Below are positions 33,537 through 42,459 of a DNA stretch of 64,000 bases, piece after piece. The DNA lies in contig QHXW01000152.1 of NCBI GenBank assembly GCA_003223115.1, positions 1 through 64,000 of the forward strand. Direction: 5' to 3'. The translations under genes and the position numbers were made by a program. Every line of letters starts with the position of its first letter. Position 1 is the stretch's first letter. Origin of the DNA: Acidobacteriota bacterium (GTDB lineage: Bacteria > Acidobacteriota > Terriglobia > Bryobacterales > Bryobacteraceae). Under the pieces are notes generated by a model. It was not told the origin of the DNA, made no database searches, and saw nothing but the letters and a program-made list of their open reading frames with translations.

Positions 33537-35627
33537 TCAGTTTCCGCCACGCGCGGAGATGCCACAATCCGGCGAAGTTTCGCGAAGCTCGCAATCGGCC
33601 AAGCCCCAGTTCTCACCGTTGAAAATCATGGGACGGTTGAGGCGCCGCATCTGGGCCGCCCACGCCGCTACCTCGGCGTAATCAATGAAGGGCAGTCCCT
33701 TGGCTGCCAAACGGGCGAAAAGCTGCGCCTGTCCATCCGGCGTCCACCCGGAACCGGTCTGGTGTTCTATGTGATAAATGCGCATTGGGTCAGGCAGGAT
33801 TTCCTCGCGGAAGCCAGCGTGATGGGCGGTATAGCACAGGACGGAATCCAGATTCATTGAGAACAAATCGAATTCAGGATAACCACGCAAATCAAACCAG
33901 TGTTCGCGCGCCATTAGCGTGAAATCGCCGCAACCGTTGGTATGCAGGTAGACAGGTGTGGAATGATTTGTCTGTTGCAACTCGACAGATTCGTCCAGAG
34001 GCTCTGAGTTGGTCTTCAACAGTCGACGTGCCTGATCATAGACGTAATCTGCGGTGGTCTCAGATTTGGACCAGCCGCACCAGAACACGCGGAAATTCAA
34101 AACTCGCGGATCCCGGAGCGCCGGTAGATCGCCACCCTCGAGCGTGAGACGGAACACCTGCGTTTTGCCAGGCACTATCGATAGTGGAATCTCTAAAAGT
34201 TCGAGGCCCTTGACCAAAGCGCGCGCCACCGTGCGTCCGTCGTCGGCTCGCACGAGCAGCTCGAAGGGCTGATCCCTCACTCCCGGACCTGGTTCCACCG
34301 CCAGGACAAGGGTCTTGGGGTGCAAGTGTTTGGGACAGCGAACGATCAGTTGGGCTTCCTTGCTGACCCAACGAAACGTTTCCCTGAGACGATGCTCCAG
34401 AGGGTACCACTGGGCGCCGGGCCGAATGCCCGAGCCGTGCTCGAAAATATCGCCTTTCCCGACCTTAACCGGCAATTTTCGCGATCGCATATAGCATCGG
34501 GCAGCCGCCAACACCGCGCGCAAGACGCCGCCGGCTTCACTGTAGAAGCCGTAGGCTTTCACCAGCTTCAGAGCGAACGATCGAGCGGCTTTGTAGACGC
34601 TAAATGTCGGAGCGCTGGCTTCCACATGGTACGCCCCATCGGGAGTGGGCTCAGATGCGGTGCTCCACCCGCACCGGAAAACGCGGAAGTTCATGATGCG
34701 CGGATCCTGACGCGCCGGAAGGCCGCCGCCGATAACGCGAAAGCTAAAACGGCGCACTGCTTGTCCGTCGGAAGGGAGGCGCAGTGTGATCCTCGCAGGA
34801 CCCGCAATGCTCGTGTGAGCCTGTAGGTGTTGGTCCTCGTCCAAAATCTGCAAATCAAATATCTGGCTGCCGACGCCGGGGCCCGGCTCGATTTCGAAAT
34901 ACAGGGAAGGAGGCGGGCTAAACGGAATTCTTACAAGAACTTCAGCGATATTCTCGACCCAGCGAAACACTTCCTGCTCCGAATGATGTTCCACGGCATA
35001 CCAGCCCCGGCCGAAACTGATGCCTGAATCGGGTGGAGCGATATCGTGCGTTTCGAGAGCACGCAGGCCATTCGCTGTAAGTCTGTGGGTCCCCTCGCGC
35101 GCATTGATTCGAATCAAATGGGAGCGGCAGTAGGCCAATTGCTCTTCCACTAAATCATCGGCAGGCACATCGCGCATGACGTCAAAGCGGTCAATCCGAT
35201 ACATTCGGCCCGGATGCAGATGTCCCTCGGCAAAATACTGAACCAGCTCGTCAGAGAACAATATGTCGACGTTCGTGGCCAGGACGAACTTGCCTCGCGC
35301 GCGCCGGATGCCCACGTTTTTGGCGATCATTTGATAGAGCGGCAGAACGCTGGCGTACCGGTATCCCTGATGGATTTCTGGCGGCACTTGGATGAAGCGC
35401 ACAGAACAGGACGCTGGATCGGCTGGACAACGCAGAACCTCCGTCAGAGACGGACGATCTCCCGGCGGGTTCCATTCGACAATAATCAGCTCAGAGGAAA
35501 GCCCGTGCTTCTTGCATTGGGCGAGCCAGCCATTCAGAAAAGCCTGCATCCGGCCAAGCTGGTTTCCCCCGTGATCATCATTTCTAGCAGCGACTACAAG
35601 AGATAAGTAGCGTGTCGATTCAGTCAT
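33537..35627 (-). CDS. Glycosyltransferase-like protein interrupted by two tandem beta modules
   Basis: A 696-residue protein. Residues 1-185 look like the first half of a GT-A transferase (LSLVVAARNDDHGGNQLGRM, then ATNVDILFSDE with a DxD-like position). Residues 565-660 look like its second half (GDFTLMAREHWFDLRGYPEFDLFSMNLDSVLCY, then RIYHIEH). Between them lie two copies of a module of about 120 residues (about 201-322 and 400-520). Both show W-Y-x-x-E-H, FRWV, IEPGPGV or VEPGPGV, LPAxxDPRxxNFRVFxCGWS. The start is ATG 35627, four bases after the methyltransferase stop. It likely builds the exported glycan; the modules may bind sugar. Confidence 0.72.
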   Translation of the reverse strand: MTESTRYLSLVVAARNDDHGGNQLGRMQAFLNGWLAQCKKHGLSSELIIVEWNPPGDRPSLTEVLRCPADPASCSVRFIQVPPEIHQGYRYASVLPLYQMIAKNVGIRRARGKFVLATNVDILFSDELVQYFAEGHLHPGRMYRIDRFDVMRDVPADDLVEEQLAYCRSHLIRINAREGTHRLTANGLRALETHDIAPPDSGISFGRGWYAVEHHSEQEVFRWVENIAEVLVRIPFSPPPSLYFEIEPGPGVGSQIFDLQILDEDQHLQAHTSIAGPARITLRLPSDGQAVRRFSFRVIGGGLPARQDPRIMNFRVFRCGWSTASEPTPDGAYHVEASAPTFSVYKAARSFALKLVKAYGFYSEAGGVLRAVLAAARCYMRSRKLPVKVGKGDIFEHGSGIRPGAQWYPLEHRLRETFRWVSKEAQLIVRCPKHLHPKTLVLAVEPGPGVRDQPFELLVRADDGRTVARALVKGLELLEIPLSIVPGKTQVFRLTLEGGDLPALRDPRVLNFRVFWCGWSKSETTADYVYDQARRLLKTNSEPLDESVELQQTNHSTPVYLHTNGCGDFTLMAREHWFDLRGYPEFDLFSMNLDSVLCYTAHHAGFREEILPDPMRIYHIEHQTGSGWTPDGQAQLFARLAAKGLPFIDYAEVAAWAAQMRRLNRPMIFNGENWGLADCELRETSPDCGISARGGN

Positions 35628-35631
35628 CGTC

Positions 35632-36483
35632 TCAGCGAGGTTCGGCCGTGAGGCAAAGATGCCACCCGAAACGGTGTTCGAGCGCTCGAAAGACGCGGCG
35701 CGGCAGCCAGCGAAAGTACCAGACCTGAGTATAGCGGTATTGCACGTAATCCTTGATTTGATAAGAAAAAATGTGATCCACGCGAACATCATTGACACGC
35801 CATCCGTGGTCTTCAAGCAGGCGCCGGCCTTCGGACCGCGTGTAGCTGTAGGTCACAGGACAACCAGTCTGCGCCTCGGAATAATCGGCGATGAGTTTTT
35901 TGAGTTTCCAGAGCTGCCCTTTGCCATAGGCCAGCAGGATCCACAAAACTTTCCAGGACCGGCGGTGATACACCATGATTTTCACGGTGCTTCCCGATTT
36001 CACAAATGTGCCCAGCTCATCGAAAACGCGGCCGGGATTGGGTGTGTGGTGGATGACGCCGAATGAGTAGATGAGATCATAGGGTTCGACGGAGATGAAG
36101 GAGCTCAACTGCTCGGCGTTGGCCCTTACAAAACGAATGCGGTCTTGAAGTCCGAACACGTCCGCCCGCTGGCGGGCGATTTCGAGCGATTTGTCTGAAA
36201 GGTCAACAGCGGTAACGGTTGCGCCATTTCGCGCGAAATTGATGGTATCGGTCCCGATCCCGCAACCGATTTCCAAGACTTTCTTGCCGCGCCAGCGTTC
36301 GAATTCCGCGAAAGCCGGAATGTGTGGCTCAACGAAGTACTTCCGCCATTCGACTTCGTTAAAATATTCCGCGGTGCCGATGGGCTTGGTCGAATGACGG
36401 ATGTTGCACGGACGAGCATTCCAGTAGGTCTGGACAGCTTCGAGGGGAACGTTGTGGAACTCGTGCGCTTGTTCAACAGCCAC
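35632..36483 (-). CDS. Class I SAM-dependent methyltransferase in the polysaccharide region
   Basis: A 283-residue cytoplasmic methyltransferase. Motif I is VLEIGCGIGTDTINFARNGATVTAVDLS (about residues 69-96) with the ribose-binding Asp, and the post-I segment is YDLIYSFGVIHHTPNPGRV, a common signature of the UbiE-like/Methyltransf_11 group. The N-terminus YWNARPCNIRHSTKPIGTAEYF resembles methyltransferases encoded among glycan genes. The C-terminal third is basic and aromatic. It sits in a minus-strand group with the modular glycosyltransferase, so a sugar or lipid-linked glycan is the likely substrate. Confidence 0.82.
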   Translation of the reverse strand: MAVEQAHEFHNVPLEAVQTYWNARPCNIRHSTKPIGTAEYFNEVEWRKYFVEPHIPAFAEFERWRGKKVLEIGCGIGTDTINFARNGATVTAVDLSDKSLEIARQRADVFGLQDRIRFVRANAEQLSSFISVEPYDLIYSFGVIHHTPNPGRVFDELGTFVKSGSTVKIMVYHRRSWKVLWILLAYGKGQLWKLKKLIADYSEAQTGCPVTYSYTRSEGRRLLEDHGWRVNDVRVDHIFSYQIKDYVQYRYTQVWYFRWLPRRVFRALEHRFGWHLCLTAEPR

Positions 36484-36522
36484 TGTGGTCTGACCCTCGT
36501 CGCAATCCTGATAGCCGGCCAG

Positions 36523-37593
36523 TCACGTTGCGACAATACCCGCCTCGGCAGGAGCAGCAATCATGTTGCCGGAAAACTCGCCTGCTTTGGCGGCAATTGG
36601 CCGGCCAGTCTCGGAAGCAAATGAATAGATATCGTAGCCGAGTTTACGGAAAAGATCCAGGAGTTGGGTGGAAGAGCTACCCGTGTTCTGCAATGCCGTT
36701 TCCGAAGCTTCGAACAGAACAACGGGGCGCAAGTTGCGCAGGAGTTTGAAGGCACCTGATATCAACCGAGTTTCCGCACCCTCGATATCCACCTTAATCA
36801 GATCCAGCCGGTTTAACCGTTCTTCCGAGAATAAATCGTCCAGCCTCCGCATGGAAACTGTCTCTTTGCGTAGAGACTGAATAGCACAACTAAAGCTTCC
36901 CAGCGTGTTTTGACCGGCATGCTCGTCTTCTGCAACGGCTAACTCAGTCTCGCCATTGACATCTGCCAGCGCGACCCGAAGGGGCCGCACGTTGGATATC
37001 TTGTTCAATGAAAGGTTCTGCTGGAGCCGCATGAATTCCCGCTCACTCGGCTCGAACGCCCAGACTTGGCCGGATGGCCCCACTAAACGCGACGCAAGCA
37101 ATGTATACAGCCCGTCGTTCGCGCCTGCGTCTACGAACACCATTCCGGGTTTCAAGGAGCAATTGACGAAAGCTGTCTCATTGGGCTCGTAACAACCGGC
37201 GATGAACAGTTGCTTGGACAGATCGTTGCCCAGCCAAAGTTTCAGTTCGAGGCCATGATGCCACTTCATAGGGATGGACGCTTCCGATTTGTGATCGCGG
37301 AAATAGGACCAAATCAGCCGGCGGATTTGAAATGCAATATCAGGGTTGTCCCATTCGATGTCAAAGAGCCACCCGGGATAGGTCGTGAGCGGCCGGGCGA
37401 ACGTTATATCTTTGGCGGCTTGGAGGAGAATGTTTTCCGTCGGATGCCAGATGGAAACATCTTCGCACTGCGCTTCAGGTTCGAGAACCGGCTTGCCTGA
37501 TGATGCGCTATCGCTGTTACCGGCGGTCGAATGCGTTGTGCGTGCGGATAGATCCGCAGCCTGGGGAAGCACGTTACCTGGCATCTTCGTCAT
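36523..37593 (-). CDS. FkbM-family methyltransferase
   Basis: A 356-residue protein with a FkbM domain at about residues 145-310: FVDAGANDGLYTLLASRLVG (motif I), VWAFEPSEREFMRLQQNL, then LIKVDIEGAETRLISGA and PVVLFEAS. FkbM enzymes methylate hydroxyl groups, often on sugars or polyketides. The N-terminal 140 residues have no recognised domain and include LELKLWLGNDLSKQLFIAGCYEPNE, usual for this family. It is first in the minus-strand group with the methyltransferase and the glycosyltransferase, separated from the next gene by 39 bp. Confidence 0.85.
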   Translation of the reverse strand: MTKMPGNVLPQAADLSARTTHSTAGNSDSASSGKPVLEPEAQCEDVSIWHPTENILLQAAKDITFARPLTTYPGWLFDIEWDNPDIAFQIRRLIWSYFRDHKSEASIPMKWHHGLELKLWLGNDLSKQLFIAGCYEPNETAFVNCSLKPGMVFVDAGANDGLYTLLASRLVGPSGQVWAFEPSEREFMRLQQNLSLNKISNVRPLRVALADVNGETELAVAEDEHAGQNTLGSFSCAIQSLRKETVSMRRLDDLFSEERLNRLDLIKVDIEGAETRLISGAFKLLRNLRPVVLFEASETALQNTGSSSTQLLDLFRKLGYDIYSFASETGRPIAAKAGEFSGNMIAAPAEAGIVAT

Positions 37594-37702
37594 AGTCTAA
37601 TCGAATACACGCGAGTGGTCTCAGTTACAGCTATCCTGCGCGGTATACGTCAGCGGCTCCTGATGGAGTTGGCGCTGAACAACCATACTATAATCTCATC
37701 TT

Positions 37703-38476
37703 GTGGGTGCCACGTATGGCACTGAAGTGATAGGCTGCTTACGAGGCCGCCTCGCTATCTGCGAAACTCCCGTTCCTAATTTCTTTGAGGTATCGATCCT
37801 TGGAACCCTGCCGGAGGGCGGCGGAGTCGAGACATTTGACACGCCGGCGGCTCTCGAAATCAACCGGGCAAGAATGTCTCATCTCAAGTCCCTCAGGCTT
37901 CCATTAGAAAACAAGTTCGTTCTAGATGTCGGCTGCGTCGTGGGACACCTGGCGCAATTCTTTGACGACCGCAACTGTCGTGTGGTTTGCGTGGACGGGA
38001 GGCCGGAGAACGTGCGCGCGCTCGCTTCTCGTTATCCCGAAGCTTGAAGCCCATGTAGCGAACGTTGAATCTGAGCTTTCCTGGTTCGGACAGTACGATA
38101 TCGTTTTCAGCTACGGATTTCTATCATCTCGAGAACCCGATTGCGGGCCTCAGGAATATGGGAGCGGCCTGTGAAGAGCTGCTGCTAGAAACTATCGTTT
38201 GTGATCATGAGCTGCCACTCGTCCATTTTGGACGATGAGACAAAGACATTCAGCCAGGGACATTCAGCCAGGCGCTCGGTGGAGTCGGATCCCGCCCGTC
38301 ACCAAGTTTTGTGGTGATGGCGCTGGATCGTTTGGGACTACGTTTTATCTATGCGCCTCGCATTCCGCCAGCATACCTGGACTTCCGGTTTGAATGGCAG
38401 AATGCACTGGACTGGCGTCGTGACGGCCACTCGATTCGTTGCGTGTTGGTCGCTTCACGCAACACTGGCGAATGAC
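37703..38476 (+). pseudogene. Frameshifted SAM-dependent methyltransferase gene
   Basis: The first frame (37703-38047, GTG start) gives NKFVLDVGCVVGHLAQFFDDRNCRVVCVDG, a SAM-binding motif I and II, then ends at a TGA. The next frame continues EAHVANVESELSWFGQYDIVFSYGF. A third gives YHLENPIAGLRNMGAACEELLLLE, and a fourth PSFVVMALDRLGLRFIYAPRIPP and a final CVLVASRNTGE before TGA. At least three frameshifts are thus needed. A perfect 14-bp tandem duplication at 38245-38272 breaks the frame in the last third. Confidence 0.8.
38245..38272. repeat. Perfect 14-bp tandem duplication in a dead methyltransferase gene
   Basis: GACATTCAGCCAGG occurs twice in a row (38245-38258 and 38259-38272). A 14-bp insertion is not a multiple of three and so contributes to the loss of the frame. 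Confidence 0.95.
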
Positions 38477-38562
38477 AACCTCGTCTTACTTAATAGCTGA
38501 AGTGGGTCCGCTTTCCGGGGGGCATAGCCCGGGGCATGCATAGGCGTTAAAATAAGAATTGC

Positions 38563-38608
38563 AATAATTACGGGGCTTCTGATAATAATTACGGGGCTTC
38601 TGATAATA
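38563..38608. repeat. Perfect 21-bp tandem duplication between two dead genes
   Basis: A 21-bp unit beginning AATAATTACGGGG and ending CTTCTGAT is present twice (38563-38583, 38584-38604), followed by four bases of a third copy. It lies in the spacer between the dead methyltransferase and the truncated GT2 relic. It is too short to be a CRISPR array and has no spacer. Confidence 0.95.
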
Positions 38609-38887
38609 TCATTTCATGCAGAGAAGCTCAGGCAGCCGTTCCGGAGCGTACTGCCCATCACCATGCACGAGAGCCACGGCATCAAACTGTTCACGAATGA
38701 CGTAGTGGAATTTTTTGGTTGCCGCCATATCCCTTGCCCGCTCAAAGGTCTGATCGCGTGACGAGTCGTCAATGATCAGTATCTCTGTCTCGTGCTTGCT
38801 AATGCCGTAAAATGCCGTAGGGATTCTTTGGATCACGTCCCGAATCGTTCGCTCGGCGTTATAGGCCACAATGAAGCTAAAACGCGT
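38609..38887 (-). pseudogene. Relic of a GT2 (dolichol-phosphate-mannose-synthase-like) glycosyltransferase
   Basis: The minus-strand frame gives FSFIVAYNAERTIRDVIQRIP, then EILIIDDSSRDQTFERARDMA, and ends AIREQFDAVALVHGDGQYAPERLPELL-like sequence, the start of a GT2 fold with its nucleotide-binding Asp pair. Between ATKKFHYV and IREQFD about 25 residues of the family are missing without loss of frame. The protein stops after 160 residues, where about 250 or more would be expected. The upstream 70 codons of the open frame are unrelated. It is a truncated, internally deleted gene. Confidence 0.7.
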
Positions 38888-39386
38888 TTTCGACTGATCC
38901 GCGCCAGGTCCCGGCAACGGTCTCAAAGCGTAAGGTGATCGCTGGAGGTGGGATCGAATCGGCTTCCCGCCGGCTGTGCATGACACTGCAATCTCGGATA
39001 CTGTTATCGTTGATTTCGACCCATCAGGTATGGGTAGGTTAGTTAAGACAATGCCTCCATTTGTGTGCCGAGCACATTGTGCTGCGGAGTTGTACAATCC
39101 CGCCGTCGCAATAAGGACCGATCTCGCCGCGCACAGTGAACCGCTACCGTCTCGATGGGCACTTCTGAGCGTGTTATCCGACTTGCCGGTACACGCCCAT
39201 TCGATTCGGAGTTGCTTTTGAGCACGGGTTACGCAACTCCGCTCCCCATCGAACCGGGCGCGGCTTCAGCCCATGCTTGCTCGGAAGATCCAATGGAACT
39301 TGCGCGTCGAGCCTGTACCCGAACCGAGCGATCAGATCACCAGCCTGCGAAGTAAACTCGAAAGAATTTGCCTAATCGAACGATTC
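38888..39386. other. 500-bp stretch without a recognisable gene
   Basis: Between the GT2 relic and the epimerase gene I find only short open frames without family resemblance or ribosome binding sites. The neighbourhood of dead genes suggests that it is degraded coding DNA, but I could not identify the source. Confidence 0.4.
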
Positions 39387-40397
39387 TCACCATCTTCGCG
39401 CTGCCAATTCCGGCCGCCGCTCCTCTGCCATCCGCTCCCGCACCTGCTCCTCGATCCACCCATACGTTCGCGCCAAGCCCTCTTCGAGCGAGACCGCTGG
39501 CTCCCATTTCAACACGCTCCGCAAAAGCGTGTTATCGGAATTCCGGCCGCGCACGCCCATTGGCCCGGGCACATGTTTCTTCGAGATTTGCACGCCCGCA
39601 ACCGCCGCCACCATGTCCGCCAACTGGTTGATGGTCACCATGCGGTCTTGGCCCAGGTTGAGTGGCTGGCGAAAATCCGACCGCATCAGCAGGTCAATCC
39701 CTTTCACGCAGTCGTCGATATAACAGAACGACCGGGTCTGCTCGCCATCACCCCAAATCTCGATTTCCGCATTTCCGGTCAGCTTCGCAATCGCCACTTT
39801 GCGGCACATGGCGGCTGGAGCCTTCTCGCGCCCGCCATCCCAGGTGCCTAGAGGCCCGAAAATATTGTGGAAACGCACCACTCGCGTCTCGATGCCGTAA
39901 TCCTCGCGATAATGCGCGCACAATCGCTCGGTCACCAGCTTTTCCCAGCCGTAAGCATCCTGGGGCTGAGCCGGATATGCGTCTTCCTCTTTGAGCGGAA
40001 CTACGTTGGCTTCGGCTTGTTTGTACTCCGGATAAACGCACGCTGATGAGGTGTAGAGATACCTGCGCACGCCATTGATCCGGGCGGCTTCGAGTGTGTG
40101 GAGATTGATCAGCGAATTGTTATAGAGAATCTGCGCGTGATGGTTCGAAATGAAACCCATGCCGCCCATATCGGCGGCCAGCGCAAAAACCTCGTCGATG
40201 CCGCGCGTGGCCTGCAGGCAACTGTCCCAGCGCCTTAGGTCGAGCAACTCAAATTCGTCTGCGCTCGATGGACAGTACTCCGGGGGCTTCAGGTCAACGC
40301 CGCGCACCCGGTATCCCTGCCGCTTAAAGTGCGCCATCAGGTGATGACCAATGAATCCCCCCGCCCCGGTGACCAGAACTCTTGTGGTGTTCGACAT
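39387..40397 (-). CDS. NAD-dependent nucleotide-sugar epimerase, GDP-mannose 3,5-epimerase-like
   Basis: A 336-residue short-chain dehydrogenase. The NAD motif is VTGAGGFIGHHL (about residues 8-19), and the catalytic region is SSACVYPEY followed by YGWEKL (Tyr-x-x-x-Lys). The segment LAADMGGMGFISNHHAQILYNN is characteristic of GDP-mannose 3,5-epimerases. Start at ATG 40397, where the Rossmann fold begins, five bases after the dehydrogenase stop. With the adjacent nucleotide-sugar dehydrogenase it may supply precursors for the exported glycan. Substrate identity is inferred from family resemblance. Confidence 0.82.
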   Translation of the reverse strand: MSNTTRVLVTGAGGFIGHHLMAHFKRQGYRVRGVDLKPPEYCPSSADEFELLDLRRWDSCLQATRGIDEVFALAADMGGMGFISNHHAQILYNNSLINLHTLEAARINGVRRYLYTSSACVYPEYKQAEANVVPLKEEDAYPAQPQDAYGWEKLVTERLCAHYREDYGIETRVVRFHNIFGPLGTWDGGREKAPAAMCRKVAIAKLTGNAEIEIWGDGEQTRSFCYIDDCVKGIDLLMRSDFRQPLNLGQDRMVTINQLADMVAAVAGVQISKKHVPGPMGVRGRNSDNTLLRSVLKWEPAVSLEEGLARTYGWIEEQVRERMAEERRPELAARRW

Positions 40398-40402
40398 GCG
40401 CC

Positions 40403-41794
40403 TTAATGTCCGCGCGTCTCGGCCTGACACTGGTCTTCTTCGTCGCGAACCATCTGGCCAACGGTAAGGCCCGCGCGTTCCGGACCCTTCCCCAGCGTTA
40501 GGTAGTCCGCGACCGCCTGGAATTGCGCTTGCGGCAGAATGCGCCAGCAATCGATCACAGTCTTCGGCCGGCCGTTGATCGAATGCAGGGCCTTCGGCGA
40601 AAGATTCCGGAACTCGCTCCAAGCGGTGGTAATGGCCAGGACGTCGGCTCGACTCGCGCACTGCTCAAGCGACCCTGCAAAAGTGACTCTGCCCACCAAG
40701 ACGGCGCGCGCCTTCTCCATGGCCGCCGGATCGTACACCACGATCTCCACTCCCCGCGCCAGGAGTTCCCGCGCAACCAGCAATCCTTGAGATTCCTCAA
40801 TCACGTCGGTATCTGGCTTATAAGAAAGGCCTGCAATACCGGCGATTCCATTCTCCGGCAGCCGTCCTGCGATAGCATCAGCCAACCGAGGCGCCTGCTG
40901 GCGGTTCAGCGCGTCCGTCGCTTCGGCCAAAACCGCACAAACTCCGTGCCGACGAGCCAGCGCTGAGAACGCGATGTTGTCGCGTGGAAAGCACGGACCG
41001 CCATAGCCCAAAGCGCCTTTTAGATATTTGCCGCCAATGCGGCTGTCGGCGCCTAAGGCTCGGGTCACGGCCTCGACGTCCGCTCCAGGCAGTTTTTCGC
41101 AGACCTGGGCCAGCATATTTGCGTACGAAATTTTTGTGGTGACGAAGGTATTGACCGACAGCTTGGTCAGTTCGGCATTCACAAAGTTCATGCGCGCAAT
41201 CGTGGGACGGCTCTCACACAAGCTGTAATAGAGGTTCACCAGGATGTCGCCGCTCCTCCGGTCAAATTCGCCGATCAGCACCAGATCCGGGTGCAGCATG
41301 TCGTGGATGACGCTGCCCAACGCAATGAATTCGGGGTTATAGCAGAGCCCGAAATCCACGCCGCACTGCTTTCCCGAGACAGATTCGAGCACAGGCAGCA
41401 ACTCGCCACCCGTAGTGCATGGCATTACGGTGCTCGATAAGACCACCAGGTGGTAACTCTTCTTGCGGCGTAAAGCCCGGCCGATAAATTCGGACGCCGG
41501 CAGCACGTGACGCAAAGAGAAAGTCCCATCAGGCTCCGAGGGCGTCGGAACGATAATGAACGTCACGTCGCTCGCGGCGACAGCCTGTTCGCAATCGAGT
41601 GTGGCCGAAAGACGCGGGCGGTTCTTCCGGACCAGGTCCTCGAGGCCCGGCTCGCTTACCGGCGCCTTCCCTTGATTGATCGCGCTCACAAAGGCAGGGC
41701 TCACATCCACGCCAATCACATTGTGTCCCTTTTCCGCCATGACAGCGGCCATGGGCGCACCCAGCTTTCCCAATCCAATGATGGACAGTTTCAT
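40403..41794 (-). CDS. Nucleotide-sugar dehydrogenase (UDP-glucose/UDP-ManNAc 6-dehydrogenase family)
   Basis: A 463-residue NAD-dependent oxidase of a sugar 6-hydroxyl to a carboxylate. It opens with IIGLGKLGAPMAAVMAEKGHNVIGVDV (NAD binding). The catalytic segment is GGKYLKGALGYGGPCFPRDN, with the active-site Cys at about residue 275. The C-terminal domain holds GLSYKPDTDVIEESQG. Conserved motifs are complete. It forms an operon with the epimerase downstream. UDP-glucuronate or ManNAcA production is possible; the motifs do not separate these subfamilies reliably. Confidence 0.87.
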   Translation of the reverse strand: MKLSIIGLGKLGAPMAAVMAEKGHNVIGVDVSPAFVSAINQGKAPVSEPGLEDLVRKNRPRLSATLDCEQAVAASDVTFIIVPTPSEPDGTFSLRHVLPASEFIGRALRRKKSYHLVVLSSTVMPCTTGGELLPVLESVSGKQCGVDFGLCYNPEFIALGSVIHDMLHPDLVLIGEFDRRSGDILVNLYYSLCESRPTIARMNFVNAELTKLSVNTFVTTKISYANMLAQVCEKLPGADVEAVTRALGADSRIGGKYLKGALGYGGPCFPRDNIAFSALARRHGVCAVLAEATDALNRQQAPRLADAIAGRLPENGIAGIAGLSYKPDTDVIEESQGLLVARELLARGVEIVVYDPAAMEKARAVLVGRVTFAGSLEQCASRADVLAITTAWSEFRNLSPKALHSINGRPKTVIDCWRILPQAQFQAVADYLTLGKGPERAGLTVGQMVRDEEDQCQAETRGH

Positions 41795-41798
41795 CGAC

Positions 41799-42050
41799 TC
41801 ACCCCTTGCGCGCTATCGGCATTCGTCAGCCCGTACCAAATGCGCGAGACGTTACCTTCAAACCCGAAGCCGCCTGCTCGCGTCTGAATTCAACGCTCCA
41901 GAACCTTCGCACAACACCGCGAACGACGTCGCCGTGATATACCATGAGCCAGAATCTCGTCTTCGAACTCACACCGCTCGACATGTTTGAGTACTTCATC
42001 CAGGATCTCATAGGGCAGCGGCGGGTCGACCACCAACTCCCCAGCAATGC
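41799..42050 (-). pseudogene. Relic of the NAD+ synthetase (NadE) C-terminus
   Basis: Two overlapping minus-strand frames give pieces in NadE order: LPYEILDEVLKHVERCEFEDEILAHG in one, then DVVRGVVRRFWSVEFRREQAASGLKVTSRAFGTG in the other, then a TGA (41828-41826) and RMPIARKG before a second TGA. NAD synthetases end in a similar NEYKRRQ-PGLKV-RAFG-RRxPIA pattern. It directly precedes the dehydrogenase gene on the same strand. The call rests on the last 30 residues and is moderately sure; the decay is clear. Confidence 0.55.
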
Positions 42051-42420
42051 GGTGTCGTATGGCGCACTGTGGGGAGGAAGCCGTTGGTCATCAAGAGATC
42101 GCGCGGGAATAGCCCATCAGCGCCAGCTCCGCGTGATGGCTAAACGCGCCCCACGGCTTTGGGCGTCCTTCGCCGCTTCGATGATCACAGAAGAATTTCC
42201 ATCCAGATCACCGGCCGCCGGATTGATCTGTAAGAGGGCAACTTGCAAAACGTAGTCCGGTTACAGACGTTCTATGGGAAGACTTAAGGAGCATTTTACC
42301 CGCTTTCTGGGACCCCATCAACTTAAACAACGCGAAAACAACGCGAATCACGGTAAATTTCGTGGGAAATATCGTCAAGCGACGTCCGCCGGCCACAACA
42401 ATTTCAAGATTCCAGCGCTG
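42051..42420. other. 370-bp spacer without a recognisable gene
   Basis: This lies between the NadE relic and the M28 peptidase promoter. Short frames are present on both strands but none resembles a family. It may hold more of the decayed NadE gene, which I could not read. Confidence 0.35.
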
Positions 42421-42449
42421 TTGAAGCGGCAGTCGCGCGCGTGTTATCT
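42421..42449 (+). promoter_or_regulatory. Candidate promoter of the M28 peptidase, nearly leaderless
   Basis: TTGAAG (42421-42426), 17-bp spacer, TTATCT (42444-42449). The ATG at 42460 would lie only a few bases after the predicted transcription start, and no Shine-Dalgarno sequence precedes it. Confidence 0.35.
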
Positions 42450-42459
42450 TGCCACCACT

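Noticed and set aside
38563-38608. Two-copy 21-bp repeat as a mini CRISPR array
   Set aside because: The copies are directly adjacent without spacer, so it is a tandem duplication.
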